In this document: positions 62,222 through 64,000 of the stretch, piece by piece
How the letters are laid out: every line of letters starts with the position of its first letter
Position numbering within the stretch: the first letter of the stretch is position 1
Origin: Castor canadensis
Lineage: Eukaryota > Chordata > Mammalia > Rodentia > Castoridae
Length of the DNA: 64,000 nt
Assembly: GCF_047511655.1 (NCBI RefSeq)
Contig: NC_133401.1
Location: 15,780,001-15,844,000, forward strand
Reading direction: 5' to 3'
Made by a program: the position numbers and the translations under genes
Notes under the pieces: model-generated
Database searches by the model: none
What the model saw: the letters and a program-made list of their open reading frames with translations, nothing else
Told to the model about the DNA's origin: nothing

Positions 62222-62372
62222 TTTTAGGGAGTGAGGAGGAGGTTAAGACAGAGTCTCCCTATTTAACAGCCTGTGTTAAATAGGGAGACTCTGTCCTTAA
62301 ACTCATGATCCTCCTTCCTCAGACTATTGAGTGCTGGAATTATGAGCATGCACCACCAAGCCCAGCTCACTT
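62222..62372 (-). mobile_element. B1 SINE, minus strand, containing a hairpin
   Basis: The B1 reverse complement (gacagagtctccctat, later cctcagactattgagtgctg gaattatgagcatgcaccac) is interrupted by a 22-bp inverted duplication at 62247-62295, listed separately. Confidence 0.8.
62247..62295. repeat. Perfect hairpin, 22-bp arms, 5-nt loop, within a B1 SINE
   Basis: Arm 62247-62268 (starting GACAGAGTCTCCCTAT), loop gcctg, exact reverse complement at 62274-62295. Imperfect pairing extends about 9 nt further on each side (gaggttaa against cttaaactc). Confidence 0.97.
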
Positions 62373-62390
62373 AGTCTTTTGTTTGGCCCT

Positions 62391-62455
62391 TCCTTCTTTT
62401 CTTCCTTTCTTCCTTCCTCCTTCCTTCCCTCCCTCCTTCTTTCCTTCCTTCTCCT
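62391..62455. repeat. (CTTC/CTCC)n pyrimidine repeat
   Basis: An impure tetranucleotide tract after the minus-strand B1. Confidence 0.9.
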
Positions 62456-62629
62456 CTGGGGGCCTCCAAATCCTGGCTTAACCTCAATATTATAGGGACT
62501 GCAGAATAGCTACCGCTAAGAAACAAGAACCCATTCTAGAAAGATACCCATTCACTCAGAAGTTTCTATAGCACCTGTTTGGGGTTGACCAAGACCCAAG
62601 TTTCCCATTGAGGTAGTATTTTGGGGGGA

Positions 62630-62912
62630 GATTAATGGTACTGGAGTTTGAGCTGAGGGTCTCCAACTTGCTAGGCAGGTGCTAGGCAGCCCATTTTGCT
62701 TTATTTTTCATGTAGGATCTCAATGTTTTACTCAGGGCCTGCCTCAGACCACAACTGCAGTCCTACCTATCGCCTCCCTCAGAGCTGGGATGAAGCCATC
62801 GACCACCATGCCTGGCTTTTTTGGTCAGGCTGGCCTTGAACTGTGATCCTCCCATCTCCACCTCCCAAGAAGCTGGGATTATAAGTGTGAGCCACTGTGC
62901 CTGCCTAACACT
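62630..62912 (-). mobile_element. ID-B1-B1 SINE cluster, minus strand
   Basis: gtactggagtttgagctgag ggtctccaacttgctaggca ggtgct (ID), then two B1-like blocks ending cccaagaagctgggattata agtgtgagcc. Confidence 0.85.
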
Positions 62913-63002
62913 GAGATAGTACTGGCCAAGATTTAGGTGAAGGGCAAAAAAGTCATCAATCCACTTTCTGTAAATACTAGAAGACAAAGGTAAAAGTCAC
63001 AG

Positions 63003-63092
63003 AGCTGGTGGAGTGGCTCAAGTGGTAGAACATCTGCCCAGCAAACATGAGGCCTGAGTTCAATCCCCAGTACTGCCAAAAAAAAAAAAGTT
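63003..63092 (+). mobile_element. ID-like SINE, near consensus
   Basis: gagctggtggagtggctcaa gtggtagaacatctgcccag, gagttcaatccccagtactg cc, then an A-tail. Confidence 0.93.
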
Positions 63093-63094
63093 CA

Positions 63095-63610
63095 GAGTAG
63101 AGAGCAGCGAGGGAACGTTATCTAGGATTCTGAAGACAAGGGGATGTTTCTTGGCTTGGAAGAGGGAATGGCCCAGGGCTCAAATCAGATGTTTCTGACA
63201 TTCTATTTTTTTTCTATTTATGACCTTACCAACCTAAACTAGTACAAGAAACTATGAAAATGCTGAATCACCAGAGATACCAGGTTTCATGTGCACAAAG
63301 GCAAGAAAACCAACATTGCTACATACTGAATTTCTACCATGCTGTCCTTTGAACACCAGCATTCTTCCACATAGCATTAAAGATTGTAAGAACAGTGTCC
63401 TCCATCATTTCTAGTGATTAACTCTCGACAATCTGAATCAATATTACTATCAATATTATAATCTGACAGCTCCAAGAAGAGCAACCCATTCTGGAAACCC
63501 TTTCTTGGTTTCCAGGAGTTTGAACTATTGGCTTCTCTCTTACCTTCTTCAGTCCTTTAATGTCTCCTATAAATGTGTAGGTACCCTGGTCTCAGTGGTC
63601 AGCCCCCCTG
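63095..63610. other. Upstream intergenic DNA, nothing recognised
   Basis: No gene or repeat family identified by eye. Confidence 0.4.
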
Positions 63611-63611
63611 C

Positions 63612-63828
63612 CCTTTTGTGGCACTGCAGTTTTATCTCAGGCCCTCATGCTGGCTAGACAGCGCTCTACCACCTGAGCCACTCCACCAGCCCTGTTTTGT
63701 GTTGGGTATTTTCAAGAAAGGGCCTCATGAACTATTTGTCCAGGGCTGACTTCCAACCTCAATCCTCCTGATCTCTGCCTCCTGAGTAAGTAGGATTACA
63801 GGCGTGAGCCACTGCACCCGGCTAGCCC
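63612..63828 (-). mobile_element. ID-B1 dimeric SINE, minus strand
   Basis: tttgtggcactgcagtttta tctcaggccctcatgctggc (ID), then tcctgatctctgcctcctga gtaagtaggattacaggcgt gagcc (B1). Bases 63829-64000 are unassigned. Confidence 0.9.
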
Positions 63829-64000
63829 CTATTCTCCCTGTCTTCATTCCTTCTCTCTGGAACTAATGAAGCAGGCCTGGGTTGCTCAAACCTACACATG
63901 TTCAAGAACAGCCTGTGTTCATGACTAACATTGGCAGCTCAGGGCCTGAACTCTGGCCATGCTGTATCTGATAGGAATGTTTTTGCACATCCAAGGCCTT

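Overview
This is mammalian nuclear DNA. Its repeats point to a rodent. Single tRNA-derived ID-like SINEs, 7SL-derived B1 SINEs and fused B1-ID dimers are scattered on both strands. The ID consensus reads like that of castorimorph rodents (beaver and relatives) rather than squirrel, mouse or rat; this species guess is inference from memory of repeat consensus. There is nothing prokaryotic or CRISPR-like here, and no tRNA or rRNA gene that I can support.

The only intact protein-coding gene I find is on the minus strand from about 60.2 kb down to about 41.5 kb. Its coding exons (56783-56833, 48733-48807, 44744-44870, 41900-43632) join in frame into a 661-residue protein that I recognise as the orthologue of ZNF180. 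It has a short acidic N-terminus, a degenerate 127-nt KRAB-A exon and twelve C2H2 zinc fingers. Its CpG-rich promoter (about 59.9-60.4 kb) carries ZNF143-type, ETS-type and NRF1-type sites. A second CpG-rich promoter with three ZNF143-like sites and two minus-strand splice donors lies at about 16.0-16.7 kb. It is probably the first exon of another minus-strand gene, plausibly the next KRAB zinc-finger gene of the cluster, whose body would lie beyond the left edge. No coding exon of that gene was found inside the window.

Layout: 1-16 kb is intron-like or intergenic DNA full of SINEs, old L1 pieces, a hAT-Charlie transposase relic (7.4-9.7 kb) and two adjacent MaLR LTRs (10.0-10.8 kb). 16-17 kb is the orphan promoter. 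17-32 kb is intergenic, with L1 relics, an endogenous-retrovirus LTR/leader relic (21.7-22.4 kb) and MaLR LTRs. 32.16-39.33 kb is a full-length minus-strand L1 with a 15-bp target duplication, inserted into a MER2-like Tigger transposon; its ORFs are broken. 41.5-60.2 kb is ZNF180 and its SINE-rich introns. 60.4-64 kb is upstream flank with L2, MIR, a MaLR LTR and SINEs.

I do not see a new biological system. The observations most worth a second look are three short inverted-repeat structures that look like template-switch mutations, monomer-like repeats and a YY1-type site in the L1 5' UTR, the six-finger periodicity of the ZNF180 array with its divergent KRAB box, a composite B1-B1-B1-ID SINE, and the orphan promoter at 16 kb. 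Repeat boundaries are by eye and approximate, usually within about 10-30 bp.
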